Notes: generated by a model from the letters alone, not told the origin. 64,000 nt of DNA from Paucisalibacillus globulus (GCF_900184735.1 NZ_LT855405.1:309315-373314), one strand, 5' to 3'; positions 9,143 to 17,184 are shown, counted from the first letter of the stretch. Numbers and translations: made by a program.

Positions 9143-9862
9143 CTATTGTGATTCCTTAATTTTGACCTTTGCTAATACAAGGAGATGATCAGATGCCATG
9201 GATTGGATAGCTTGCTCCCGGATTTTCTTAAGCTCTTTTGAGGTGAAAATATAATCTATTCTTTGCGTTGGATTGTTTGTAGGAAAACTATGGAAAGGTT
9301 TATGCATCGCTACATTCAATAAAGACATTTTCTCCAGTAAAAGTAATTCGTTACTTCCTGGCTCTGCATTAAGATCTCCCATGACCACAAAAGGTTCTTT
9401 GATATGTTGTATTATGCTATGTATGGTTTGTATTTGTTCTAATCTTTCCGAAGTGGATAAGCCTAAATGTACATTAAATATGTGAACATGTCTTCCGTGT
9501 ATCTGTACTTTTGCGTGGAGTAAGCCTCTTTGTTCCTGAACACTAGGAAGTAAATAATGGTTAACGTTGGTAATTGGATAACGACTTAAAATCGCCAAAC
9601 CGTATTGCCTGTTTTCAGTGTGACCCTCTTCAGGTCCATAGTTAAGGTTCGCACCGTAGCAATATATATATCCAAGTAACTCAGCAAGTATCTTCGCCTG
9701 ATCCTGATAGTCACTTCGCACACTAAAGTAACGATCAACCTCCTGTAATGCAACAACCTCAGCATTCGTCTCCTGAATAACCCGCGCAATTCGACCTAAA
9801 TCTAACACAGCATCCATCCCAACACCATGATGAATATTAAAAGTCAAAACCCTAACCTCCAA
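9143..9862 (-). CDS. Endonuclease/exonuclease/phosphatase (EEP) family hydrolase
   Basis: Metal-dependent phosphodiesterase fold of 239 residues. The motifs are in order: LTFNIHHG at the start, EVVALQEVD with the metal-binding glutamate, NVHLG, VVMGDLNAEPGS with the D-x-N pair, RIDYIF, and SDHLLVLAKVKI at the C-terminal catalytic histidine. It starts at TTG after a GGGGGG run. It is the first gene of the operon with the DUF4838 and FAD genes. A sugar-phosphodiester or similar substrate would fit this company better than nucleic acid, but this is inference. Confidence 0.85.
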   Translation of the reverse strand: MEVRVLTFNIHHGVGMDAVLDLGRIARVIQETNAEVVALQEVDRYFSVRSDYQDQAKILAELLGYIYCYGANLNYGPEEGHTENRQYGLAILSRYPITNVNHYLLPSVQEQRGLLHAKVQIHGRHVHIFNVHLGLSTSERLEQIQTIHSIIQHIKEPFVVMGDLNAEPGSNELLLLEKMSLLNVAMHKPFHSFPTNNPTQRIDYIFTSKELKKIREQAIQSMASDHLLVLAKVKIKESQ

Positions 9863-9951
9863 CCTAACATCCCCCCAACCAACACCTACCTTAAATGTAC
9901 CAGAAACAAAAGTCTTTTAAATGTCTTTAAGAGAGTGGCGCCTGGTTCTGA

Positions 9952-9970
9952 GGTGCCTGTCACTCCCCGA
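9952..9970 (+). repeat. REP element copy 1 (left flank of transposase gene)
   Basis: GGTGCCTGTCACTCCCCGA, followed by CTTTTGTCGAA. It is one of seven copies in the window, all intergenic. It sits downstream of the REP-associated transposase gene and is inverted relative to copy 2. Confidence 0.85.
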
Positions 9971-10126
9971 CTTTTGTCGAAAAAAATCCATTCCAATAGC
10001 AGTTATTGGAATGGACCATAAAAATTTTCTCAATACTCTCTATCAAGTGGATAAGACATATTTCCCCTTTATACTACAAATAACAAATTATTTCCCCGGA
10101 AATATTCGACATTTATTCCTAAACCT

Positions 10127-10693
10127 TTATACAGAAATCTCCTCTGTTTCTTCTTGTTTCTCCATAAATTCCTTATACTTCCTTCGCTTCTCCATACCAT
10201 CACCTGGGAAATATGCTAAAATTTCATCCATTGCCAACATCTCATTCCCTAACGTGTGCAAAAAATACCGGTAGCTACTCCAGGGGTATTGCTCAGGATT
10301 TTCCACCATCTTTGCTTTAACTGGATTTAGGTGTATGTACCTGCTAACTTTTATCATTCCTGCACCAGGTTCGACTATTTCATCATAATACCGTCTTTCA
10401 AACACATGACCACTAAGTTTGTATTTTGTATTATAATAATCGGCGTATCTTTTATTGATCAGTGACATCACCTTTGATATTGGTTGATCTTTGGAACGTA
10501 ATTGTAAGTGAAAGTGGTTGCTCATGAGGCAGTAGGAAGCAAGTTCGAAAGGGGTTTTCTGGTGGATTGTTTGAAGTAAGTAAAGAAAGGTTTTATAATC
10601 ACCTTTATCCATAAAGAGGTCATCTCGTCTATTCCCTCTACAAACAATGTGGTAGAACGCGTTCGGCATCCATATTCTTTTCTTTCTTGGCAA
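10127..10693 (-). CDS. REP-associated tyrosine transposase (RAYT, Y1_Tnp family)
   Basis: Single-domain HUH endonuclease of 188 residues. The N-terminus RKKRIWMPNAFYHIVCRGNRRDDLF and the metal-binding MSNHFHLQLRS (H-x-H) are diagnostic for the IS200-like Y1 transposase family. A tyrosine-rich stretch KRYADYYNTKYKLSGHVFERRYYDEIV, with candidate catalytic tyrosines, follows. RYIHLNPVKAKMV and PWSSYRYFL complete the signature. The frame appears intact. Inverted GGTGCCTGTCACTCCCCGA repeats flank it at 9952 and 10953. Such proteins are known to be linked with spread of REP sequences; they are single-copy, domesticated-looking genes rather than typical insertion sequences. Confidence 0.9.
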   Translation of the reverse strand: MPRKKRIWMPNAFYHIVCRGNRRDDLFMDKGDYKTFLYLLQTIHQKTPFELASYCLMSNHFHLQLRSKDQPISKVMSLINKRYADYYNTKYKLSGHVFERRYYDEIVEPGAGMIKVSRYIHLNPVKAKMVENPEQYPWSSYRYFLHTLGNEMLAMDEILAYFPGDGMEKRRKYKEFMEKQEETEEISV

Positions 10694-10864
10694 TATTGAA
10701 CTCCTCCTTTTGATTATTCATTCCTAAAATAGCCTATTGGTATCTTCACGTCAAAACTCTAAAATTAGGAATTGCCCTCTCAAACGGGGACATTTATCTA
10801 AATATGCGTCCAGTGGTGAGAACTTTAGTCAGAATAATACCCTAGAAATTACATTTTGTTAAAA

Positions 10865-10922
10865 AAAGCTATTTGATTTAACTTAGCATGAAAACATTCA
10901 TACTCATAAATCAAATAGCTTC
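10865..10922 (-). terminator. Terminator of the lysine-riboswitch operon
   Basis: Stem AGCTATTTGATTT with its complement AAATCAAATAGCT, followed on the minus strand by a T-tract. It lies about 70 bases past the M20 gene stop. Confidence 0.8.
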
Positions 10923-10952
10923 ATTTATTTATTCGACAAAATTCGAGCTATT

Positions 10953-10971
10953 TCGGGGAGTGACAGGCACC
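10953..10971 (-). repeat. REP element copy 2 (right flank of transposase gene)
   Basis: On the minus strand it reads GGTGCCTGTCACTCCCCGA, then AATAGCTCGAATTTTGTCGAA. It lies only about 20 bases past the stop of the M20 hydrolase gene. Confidence 0.85.
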
Positions 10972-10991
10972 CCCAAACCAAAACCCCAAAC

Positions 10992-12152
10992 TTACATCAC
11001 CAATGATATAAACATCTTCCCTATATTCAATATTGCTCTTTCGTCGATATTGAATTTGGGATGGTGGTGTGGGTAGACTGCATTTATTTCTTTGTTTCTG
11101 CCTCCTACGGTGAAGTAGACACTTGGTACTTCTTTTGTATAGTAAGCAAAGTCTTCGCTTCCCATCATTGGGGAGTCGGTTAATACATTTTGCTCACTAA
11201 ATAATCTTTTGGCTACTTCCATCACTCGTTTTGTTTCTTCAGGATTGTTATAAATGGAAGGACAGTCTTTAATATATTCGATATCCACTCCTGCACCGTT
11301 CGCAGCACAGGTTGATTGTGTGACATTTTTCAATGCTTCTTCAATTACAGTACGCGCTTCCTCGTCAAAGGTACGAACGGTTCCCTTAATTACTGCTGTA
11401 TCGGGAATAATATTATTTCCCTCTCCACTATGGAAGGAACCGACTGTAAGTGCTGCTCCTTGGAGTGGATTAACTCGACGACTTACAATTTGCTGTAAAT
11501 TAACTACTAATTGACTTCCAGTTACAAGAGGATCAATGGTTAAATGTGGTTGATTCCCATGTCCACCTCTGCCATATACCGTAATGTTAAAATCATCTTG
11601 AGCAGCAGAGAAATACCCTTCTTTCACACTGACCGTACCCAGTGCCTCCGTTGACATAACATGGGCTCCATACATGACATCCACACCATCTAGTGCACCA
11701 TCTTTAATCATTGGTTCTGCTCCACCAGGAGTCACTTCCTCGGCAAATTGGTGAATAAATTTAACCGTACCAGGAATCTCTTCCCGATGCTCAGATAGGA
11801 CTTTGGCAACTCCTAGTAATGCTGCAGTGTGAAGGTCATGACCACATGCATGCATCACTCCAGGGACACGAGATTTAAACGGAACATCTGTCTCCTCATG
11901 AATTGGCAAGGCATCGAAGTCTGCACGTAAGGCAACCGTTTTTCCTGGCTTACCGCCTCGTAGTGTAGCCACAACTCCTCTACCACCAACCTCAGTCCGT
12001 ACTTCCAATCCAAGATCTTCTAAGTACGCTGCAATCTTTTTCGGTGTTTGTACTTCTGTATTTGAAAGCTCGGGATACATATGAAAATCACGACGAATTT
12101 CTACTAACTCTGGATAGATACTTTCTAATCTATTAAACAATTTCTCTAACAT
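10992..12152 (-). CDS. M20 family amidohydrolase (N-acyl-amino-acid deacylase type)
   Basis: Cytoplasmic zinc hydrolase of 386 residues, of the HipO/AmhX/YkuR group. Metal-ligand motifs are present: MHACGHDLHTAALLG, the glutamate pair in HQFAEEVTPGGAEPMIKDGAL, AHVM, and MGSEDFAYY near the C-terminus. The dimerisation-domain motif GRGGHGNQPHLTIDPL is also clear. The start has AACCGGAGGT upstream. It lies 56 bases after the YfcC-type transporter gene and so is under the lysine riboswitch. I infer that it frees lysine or diaminopimelate from an N-acylated or peptide form; an aminobenzoyl-glutamate or other acyl-amino acid substrate cannot be excluded. Confidence 0.88.
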   Translation of the reverse strand: MLEKLFNRLESIYPELVEIRRDFHMYPELSNTEVQTPKKIAAYLEDLGLEVRTEVGGRGVVATLRGGKPGKTVALRADFDALPIHEETDVPFKSRVPGVMHACGHDLHTAALLGVAKVLSEHREEIPGTVKFIHQFAEEVTPGGAEPMIKDGALDGVDVMYGAHVMSTEALGTVSVKEGYFSAAQDDFNITVYGRGGHGNQPHLTIDPLVTGSQLVVNLQQIVSRRVNPLQGAALTVGSFHSGEGNNIIPDTAVIKGTVRTFDEEARTVIEEALKNVTQSTCAANGAGVDIEYIKDCPSIYNNPEETKRVMEVAKRLFSEQNVLTDSPMMGSEDFAYYTKEVPSVYFTVGGRNKEINAVYPHHHPKFNIDERAILNIGKMFISLVM

Positions 12153-12208
12153 TCTACTTTACCTCCGGTGACTTGAATCAGGGCAGGTGCACTGCCCTTT
12201 CTGTAAAT

Positions 12209-13603
12209 TTACCAAATAAATAGATGTGCCACCATTACAAAAATGGCACCCAAAGCATATTGAATCAATACTAATGGAAGAATCCATTTCATCCATTTAA
12301 TCCATGGGATTTTAGCAAGGGCAAGAGAAGCCATTAGTACTCCAGCCGTTGGTGTGAACGTGTTAGAAATCCCATCACCATACTGAAATGCAAGTACGGC
12401 TGTTTGGCGACTAACCCCAACTAAATCACCAAGTGGCGCCATAATCGGCATACTAATCGCTGCTTGTCCACTTCCAGACGGAACAATAAAGTTAAGCAGA
12501 CTTTGCACACCGAACATGCCAATTGCAGCTAATGCTGTCGGTAAATCAGCAACGGCATTAGAAATATGGTAAAGAACCGTATCAATCGTATTAGAGTCTT
12601 GTAAAATTCGTAATACACCATAGGCAAAACCAACAATTAATGCACCCTGTACCATTTCTTCGCAGCCCTTTATAAATGCATTAGCCATGTCATTCAATCT
12701 AAATTTTGCTATTAAGCCTACCACTATTCCCATAATCAAGAATAACGCAGCAATTTCCGTGATATACCAACCTTCTAAAATTACACCTAGCGCCAATCCA
12801 ACAATGGTAAGCCCTAGCACTATTAAAATAATAATCTGTCTTTTAGTTAATGTCTGCTGCTGAACATCCACTCTTATATCCCGCTTCTGATCAGCTGCAA
12901 ACATGATACTTCTTGCTGGGTCCTTTTTAACTTTTCTAGCATATAGCATCACATAAGCAATGGTCACTCCAACAAAGATTAACCAAAATACAAAACGAAC
13001 GCCCATCCCAGAGAATGTCGGTAGTCCAGCAATTCCTTGTGCCACACCGACAGTAAATGGATTCATAAATGCTGCTCCGAATCCAGCATATACCCCAACG
13101 ATAATCATAGCTGTTCCTGTGATGGAGTCAAATCCCAATCGCATTGCTAATGGAACTGCGATTAGAATAAACGGGATAACTTCCTCTGCCATCCCCCATG
13201 TTCCGCCACAAATGGCCAAGAACACCATGATAAACGGTATAATTAAGATTTCTTTTCCATTTAATTTATTTGTCAGCGTGCCAAAAGCCGCTTCAATTGT
13301 TTTCGTTGCCGTTAAAATACCAAAGGCCCCACCAACGATAAAAATAAAGAATATAATACCTGCCGCATCGACCATACCTAGATGCAACGATTCAAATAGT
13401 TGCATAAACCCAGTTGGGCTAGCTTCCATAGTTTGATAGGTTCCATCCACAACGAGGGAACGACCGTGGTCATCAACCGTTCGTTCATATTGTCCTGCCG
13501 GTATGATATACGTTAAAACTGCGGTAATCACCATTAATCCAAATAAAATAATAAAACTATGTGGAAATTCAAATTTTTTCCGATTTTCTTTTTGTGTACT
13601 CAT
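12209..13603 (-). CDS. YfcC family membrane transporter under a lysine riboswitch
   Basis: Integral membrane protein of about 464 residues with 11-12 hydrophobic segments, in the YfcC group of the ion-transporter superfamily. Typical pieces are FIILFGLMVITAVLTYIIPAGQYER, GGTWGMAEEVIPF, VGVYAGFGAAFMNPFTVGVAQGIAGLP and a C-terminal PSGSGQAAISMPIMAPLGDLVGVSRQ. The ATG at 13603 has GGAAAGGG nine bases upstream; an ATG three codons earlier is too close to that site. The leader carries a lysine riboswitch and terminator, so lysine should repress it. The likely cargo is lysine or a lysine-yielding compound; family knowledge alone does not give the substrate. Confidence 0.85.
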   Translation of the reverse strand: MSTQKENRKKFEFPHSFIILFGLMVITAVLTYIIPAGQYERTVDDHGRSLVVDGTYQTMEASPTGFMQLFESLHLGMVDAAGIIFFIFIVGGAFGILTATKTIEAAFGTLTNKLNGKEILIIPFIMVFLAICGGTWGMAEEVIPFILIAVPLAMRLGFDSITGTAMIIVGVYAGFGAAFMNPFTVGVAQGIAGLPTFSGMGVRFVFWLIFVGVTIAYVMLYARKVKKDPARSIMFAADQKRDIRVDVQQQTLTKRQIIILIVLGLTIVGLALGVILEGWYITEIAALFLIMGIVVGLIAKFRLNDMANAFIKGCEEMVQGALIVGFAYGVLRILQDSNTIDTVLYHISNAVADLPTALAAIGMFGVQSLLNFIVPSGSGQAAISMPIMAPLGDLVGVSRQTAVLAFQYGDGISNTFTPTAGVLMASLALAKIPWIKWMKWILPLVLIQYALGAIFVMVAHLFIW

Positions 13604-13736
13604 GATGCACATCCCTTTCCGTGTTTAACTTTTTGGGTGTGCATAGAAAACTTGGAGAAGTATGTATGTTGAACATCCCTTGTTTCAACAAGTCATTCCA
13701 ATACAGGGCCCATTGTATTAGAACACTTAAGAAAAC

Positions 13737-13779
13737 AAAAAAAGACAACGATAGGAAAATAACCTAACATTGTCTTTAG
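13737..13779 (-). terminator. Riboswitch-controlled intrinsic terminator
   Basis: On the minus strand AAAGACAATGTTAGG pairs with CCTATCGTTGTCTTT, followed by a run of T. It sits between the lysine aptamer and the transporter gene and is the expected expression platform. Confidence 0.8.
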
Positions 13780-13799
13780 ATACAATACGTTATCCTCCA

Positions 13800-13985
13800 T
13801 CCTGATCAGTAGTTCTCCATGCACGTTGTAAAACTGCATGACAGTATGCTCCTTATTCAGAAAGCATCCCAGCGGTAATAAAGTCGACCTTTATTACGCT
13901 TCGGCAAATAATCCTTTCAGCAATCCTCATCGATGTCATACTCCGACTGCTTACTCATATTAATCGCACCTCTACCTCATCGAAT
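13800..13985 (-). promoter_or_regulatory. Lysine riboswitch (L box)
   Basis: Read on the minus strand, the leader has the conserved L-box blocks in order: GAGGTAGAGGTGCG, GATTGCTGAAAGGATTATT, TTGCCGAAGCG, GCTGGGATGCTTTCTG, ACTGTCATGCAG and TGGAGAACTACTG. The order and spacing match the five-helix lysine aptamer. A terminator follows, so high lysine should switch off the transporter/amidohydrolase operon. Confidence 0.93.
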
Positions 13986-14021
13986 GACAAGGTTCAATAT
14001 GAAATTGAAATATTGTAACTA

Positions 14022-14049
14022 ATATTAGCAGAATCTATCAATATGTCAA
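14022..14049 (-). promoter_or_regulatory. Promoter of the lysine-riboswitch operon
   Basis: Minus-strand TTGACA (14044-14049) and TAATAT (14022-14027) with a 16-base spacer, directly upstream of the aptamer. Confidence 0.7.
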
Positions 14050-14145
14050 GAAATTCTATTAATCTTAGAAATTCATCCCCTTCTTGCCCTATCCAAAAGC
14101 TACCTGTATAGTTGACATATAAATACTTGCTAAAGAGTGATGTCA

Positions 14146-14571
14146 ATGAATACTGACCATAAAACGACGAAAGAATTCCCAGGGAAATTAGTATACGGAA
14201 TAGCGATCGTGATAACGATCCTACTCGGCTTAGCCAGTAGAAGATATGGCCATCATCTTCCAGAAGTTCTTGCACAGCATTCTGGTGACGCACTGTGGGC
14301 CATGATGGTCTATTTTGGATTTCGATTATTTCTAGGTCGCCGTGGTATGGTGTTTTCAGTTATCCTAAGCATCCTGTTTAGCTTCGGAATCGAATTTAGT
14401 CAATTGTATCAGGCGGAATGGATCAATCAAATTCGTAGTCATTCTATTGGAGCGCTAATATTAGGTAGAGGGTTTTTAGTGATTGATCTTGTACGGTATT
14501 CTCTGGGAATTATTATTGCTGTGGCTCTGGATAATGTATTACAAACATGGTTGAACAGTAGGAAAAATTAA
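14146..14571 (+). CDS. DUF2809 family membrane protein
   Basis: Small integral membrane protein of about 141 residues with four hydrophobic segments. The C-terminal GRGFLVIDLVRYSLGIIIAV and the central SFGIEFSQLYQAEWINQIR are typical of DUF2809. Function is unknown for the family. Starts at 14140 and 14146 are both possible; AAAGAG lies eight bases before 14146. A strong terminator follows the stop directly. Confidence 0.8.
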   Translation: MNTDHKTTKEFPGKLVYGIAIVITILLGLASRRYGHHLPEVLAQHSGDALWAMMVYFGFRLFLGRRGMVFSVILSILFSFGIEFSQLYQAEWINQIRSHSIGALILGRGFLVIDLVRYSLGIIIAVALDNVLQTWLNSRKN

Positions 14572-14622
14572 AACTCCTCACATAATCTGCTCCTTGGGAC
14601 AGGTTACATGAGGAGTTTTTTA
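14571..14622 (+). terminator. Terminator of DUF2809 gene
   Basis: AAACTCCTCA pairs with TGAGGAGTTT, followed by TTTT. Confidence 0.85.
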
Positions 14623-14681
14623 TTATTGGAATTATGTGATAGAAATATTCCCACTGTCTGTTCGACAAAAAAGAACAAAAT

Positions 14682-14700
14682 TCGGGAAGTGCCAGGCACC
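14682..14700 (-). repeat. REP element copy 3 (variant)
   Basis: On the minus strand GGTGCCTGGCACTTCCCGA, two substitutions from the consensus, followed by AATTTTGTTCTTTTTTGTCGAA. It lies just past the stop of the PepSY-like gene. Confidence 0.75.
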
Positions 14701-14717
14701 TATTCTCCACAGGCACC

Positions 14718-15074
14718 TTATTCTCCGGTTTCACTTTCTTCCATTGTTTTTTCAATTAGTTTGCCGTTTCTTGCGTTTATCTTTAGTACGGTCTTGTCTG
14801 CTTTTTTGTTTTCTAGTTGTATATGCCAGATATCTCCTCCAAATTCTGTTTCAGTCATTGGAACGAACTCAATAAAACCAACTTCTGTATATTCACTTGG
14901 TGCTAAATCCTTTGCGATTTCAATTGCTTCATCTTTAGATATCGGTTGATTAAGTAGTAAACCAATTACCAGAATAGCAGTTAATACAAGTACAATGATC
15001 CATGGCGATTTGCTTGATTCAGTTTTCAAAATATATCCCTCAATTTTTTTATGCATTTTCATACATTTTAACAT
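14718..15074 (-). CDS. PepSY-like single-pass membrane protein
   Basis: Protein of 118 residues with one membrane segment (SPWIIVLVLTAILVIGLLL, about residues 22-42). The outer domain begins ISKDEAIEIAKDLAP and ends in a TVLKINARNGKLIE strand, the pattern of PepSY domains, which are thought to inhibit proteases or bind ligands at the cell surface. No clear ribosome binding site precedes the ATG, and internal ATGs four and six codons in are alternatives. The stop codon is followed almost at once by a REP copy. Confidence 0.6.
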   Translation of the reverse strand: MLKCMKMHKKIEGYILKTESSKSPWIIVLVLTAILVIGLLLNQPISKDEAIEIAKDLAPSEYTEVGFIEFVPMTETEFGGDIWHIQLENKKADKTVLKINARNGKLIEKTMEESETGE

Positions 15075-15367
15075 AGTATGAAAATGCGTAAAAACAATTA
15101 GACGAAGCCTGTAACCAACTGTTTGTGATATTCCAACTAACTTCTTCTGCTACCGAATAGTAGTAAGCTTCTAGCTCATGTTGTGTGTCCGAATACCCTA
15201 CAAACCTAGTATTCATGAAATTGGCGGGTCTTACATAAAATAGAAATACTATCAATTCAGTGGGTATATATCATTCTATGATTATGTTAGAAAATGTCCA
15301 TAGAGAGAGAATTAATAACGGTACTGTTAAAGGATTTGGCCCACAATCTTTTACGGAGGGGAAAACG

Positions 15368-15559
15368 ATGTACGTACAAAGTCTTCAAAGTAGAAAAACA
15401 ATTGAAATTTGCCGGTCAGTGTACAGTAAGGAAGAACTACAGGAGATTGAATCCTATGCCAAGCGTGGAGGAGCTAGAATTGTTAAAATGTCAGCATCAG
15501 GACAAGGAGGTAGAATGTCCGTTTGGATGGAATTGGATTTAGGAAAACGTCAATTCTAA
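15368..15559 (+). CDS. Hypothetical small protein (63 aa)
   Basis: A frame of 63 residues starting at ATG 15368 with ACGGAGGGG seven bases upstream. The longer open frame upstream lacks a site and is ignored. The product has a helical, charged middle (YSKEELQEIESYAKRGGARI) and a C-terminal strand-rich part; there is no signal or membrane segment. A very strong terminator follows eight bases after the stop, so it seems to be a separate transcription unit. I do not recognise the family. Confidence 0.65.
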   Translation: MYVQSLQSRKTIEICRSVYSKEELQEIESYAKRGGARIVKMSASGQGGRMSVWMELDLGKRQF

Positions 15560-15566
15560 TACGAAA

Positions 15567-15610
15567 AGGAGGGCAACTATGCATAGCATGGATAGTTGCC
15601 CTCCTTTTCA
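15567..15610 (+). terminator. Strong terminator
   Basis: AAGGAGGGCAACTAT pairs with ATAGTTGCCCTCCTT, followed by TTCATTT. Confidence 0.88.
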
Positions 15611-15679
15611 TTTATACTAATCTTTAATTCTATTACCATAATAAGTATATTGCTAGTTGTTAACCCTAACCAAACCCTC

Positions 15680-15799
15680 TTAGAATTTAGATCCATGATG
15701 CAGTATTCGCCTCTGCAGTTTTATCCGGTACTCTGGACAAATACAATCTTTGACTAACATTGAATAATAGGAGTGTAAAAATTTATGGATAGTTTTCAT
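15680..15799 (-). CDS. 39-aa microprotein, paralogue A
   Basis: A frame of 39 codons on the minus strand with GGAGG seven bases before the ATG. The product contains HKFLHSYYS near residue 5 and KDCICPEY at residues 17-24, then a basic tail. A gene of exactly the same length at 38690-38809 encodes a product with 19 of 39 identical residues in an ungapped alignment, including SYYS and KDCI-PEY. Its ribosome binding site sits at the same spacing. Such conservation is strong evidence that both are real genes. A candidate promoter is TTGACC (15887-15892) with TAAAAT (15863-15868) and an 18-base spacer. Unlike its paralogue it has no riboswitch. Function unknown. Confidence 0.8.
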   Translation of the reverse strand: MKTIHKFLHSYYSMLVKDCICPEYRIKLQRRILHHGSKF

Positions 15800-16044
15800 A
15801 AAAGTACCTCCATTTCATGGACAATGAGTTGTACTGAATTTATTTATTACACTTACTATTATTTTATGTAAGCGCTATACTGTTGGTCAAGAAGGGCATG
15901 ATGCCTATCTTCCGGACATTTTATGACAAAAATTCCAAGGAAGACATAGGACAATAAGTCTATTAAAATACGGATAAAACATCTAACTTTGATAGTATAA
16001 ATATGGTAAATTAATAGTAAATATATAAAAAAGGAACTACTAAT

Positions 16045-16794
16045 ATGAATAATCTAATGACCCAAAAAGGCCTAGTAGCGCGATTTGAAGCAGCATTTAA
16101 TAGAATCCATGTGAAATTAAAAGAACTAACTACCGGAACAAGTGATCATATTTCGTATAGTGAAGCATTATACAAAAGCCGGGTGCGCCATAATGTAGTT
16201 CGTCATCATTATGAATTACTGAAGCAATTTGGCCATTTACGTAATGCACTTGTACATCAAAGGTTCGATAAAGATCATTATATTGCAGTTCCCCATGAAG
16301 ACACGGTAAAAGAAATCGAACGAGTGGAAACATTACTAATGAAGCCGCCACTGGCATTATCCATTGCATCCCAACCTGTTGTTTGTTTTAATCCAGATAC
16401 ACCCATTAGGGAGATCCTACATGAGGTAGAGAGATCTGGTTTTTCTCAATTTCCAATATACGATGAAACGAACTTTGTTGGGTTATTGACAGAAGGTGGC
16501 ATTGCCAAATGGATGTCTAAGAATATTGTTAGTGACTTTATTTCTTTAGAAAATGTAGTGGCTAAAGATATCCTGGTTTGTGAGAAGAAACATAATGTCC
16601 ACTTTATTAGCAGAGAAAGTACCATATACGACTTAGAAGACGTGTTTGAAGAAGCTTTTGACAATAATGACAAGTTAGAGGCTGTCATCATTACCCAAGC
16701 GGGAAAAAGAACTCAAAAACCTATTGGGATTGTGACTTCTTGGGATTTAGTGCAAATTGATCAGACGATATTGTCGATTGTAAGTCAGGTATAA
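16045..16794 (+). CDS. CBS-domain pair protein with helical N-terminal region
   Basis: Soluble protein of 249 residues. Residues about 1-110 are helical with FGHLRNALVHQRF, reminiscent of HEPN/Swt1-like or AbiV-type helical domains. Residues about 118-249 form two CBS motifs: IREILHEVERSGFSQFPIYDETNFVGLLTEGGIAKWM and TIYDLEDVFEEAFDNNDKLEAVIITQ...PIGIVTSWDLVQID. CBS pairs bind adenine nucleotides, sometimes c-di-AMP, and sense energy or signal state. AAGGAACTACTAAT precedes the ATG. It is a single-gene unit with its own terminator. Its target is unknown. Confidence 0.8.
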   Translation: MNNLMTQKGLVARFEAAFNRIHVKLKELTTGTSDHISYSEALYKSRVRHNVVRHHYELLKQFGHLRNALVHQRFDKDHYIAVPHEDTVKEIERVETLLMKPPLALSIASQPVVCFNPDTPIREILHEVERSGFSQFPIYDETNFVGLLTEGGIAKWMSKNIVSDFISLENVVAKDILVCEKKHNVHFISRESTIYDLEDVFEEAFDNNDKLEAVIITQAGKRTQKPIGIVTSWDLVQIDQTILSIVSQV

Positions 16795-16866
16795 ACGATT
16801 ATCTTTACTTGGTCTAGCTAGTTGTAACCCAGTAAGTTTCTATATTATTCAAAGATATACAAAGTA

Positions 16867-16899
16867 AAAGGGAGTTGCGACTAGGCAACTCCCTTTTCT
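16867..16899. terminator. Bidirectional terminator
   Basis: AAAAGGGAGTTGC pairs with GCAACTCCCTTTT between the convergent CBS gene and the end of the kinase operon. Confidence 0.85.
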
Positions 16900-16929
16900 A
16901 TTCCTAACAATCTTTTTCAAAAAGTAATC

Positions 16930-17184
16930 TTATCTAGGTGTTCCACAACTAGGACATAATCCTTCCGTTGATTCATATTGATTACCACAGTTACGGCAGA
17001 ACACTACACCCACATCTACTGCTGGTTTTATAGGATTCACTTTTGCTCGATTCGGTGCAGGAACAGGCTCTTCTTTCTTTATCACATTAGAGCGCAGACG
17101 TAACACAATAAGTAAGGTAATGACATTCACACTTAAACTTACTATTAGAAGTATGTTTGTCAGTGATGTTGAATCTTCAAACAT
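16930..17184 (-). CDS. Zinc-ribbon membrane protein, last gene of kinase operon
   Basis: Protein of 84 residues. The N-terminal membrane segment (NILLIVSLSVNVITLLIVLRL) is followed by a basic linker and a C-terminal zinc ribbon CRNCGNQYESTEGLCPSCG (C-x2-C-x10-C-x2-C) facing the cytoplasm. It starts at ATG 17184, 12 bases after the stop of the giant surface protein gene, with GGGGGAAGG upstream, so it belongs to the six-gene kinase/FHA operon. It may be an adaptor; no enzymatic motif is present. Confidence 0.8.
   Translation of the reverse strand: MFEDSTSLTNILLIVSLSVNVITLLIVLRLRSNVIKKEEPVPAPNRAKVNPIKPAVDVGVVFCRNCGNQYESTEGLCPSCGTPR

Noticed and set aside
9921..10274. Plus-strand frames overlapping the transposase gene 3' end
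   Set aside because: Antisense to a clear gene, and they contain a REP element.
13800..13985. T-box or S-box leader
   Set aside because: There is no T-box AGGGTGGNACCGCG nor S-box GAGG...GATGAA pattern. The blocks fit the lysine aptamer throughout.
15049..15255. 68-aa minus-strand frame upstream of the PepSY-like gene
   Set aside because: No start signal and no recognisable features; overlaps the probable promoter region.
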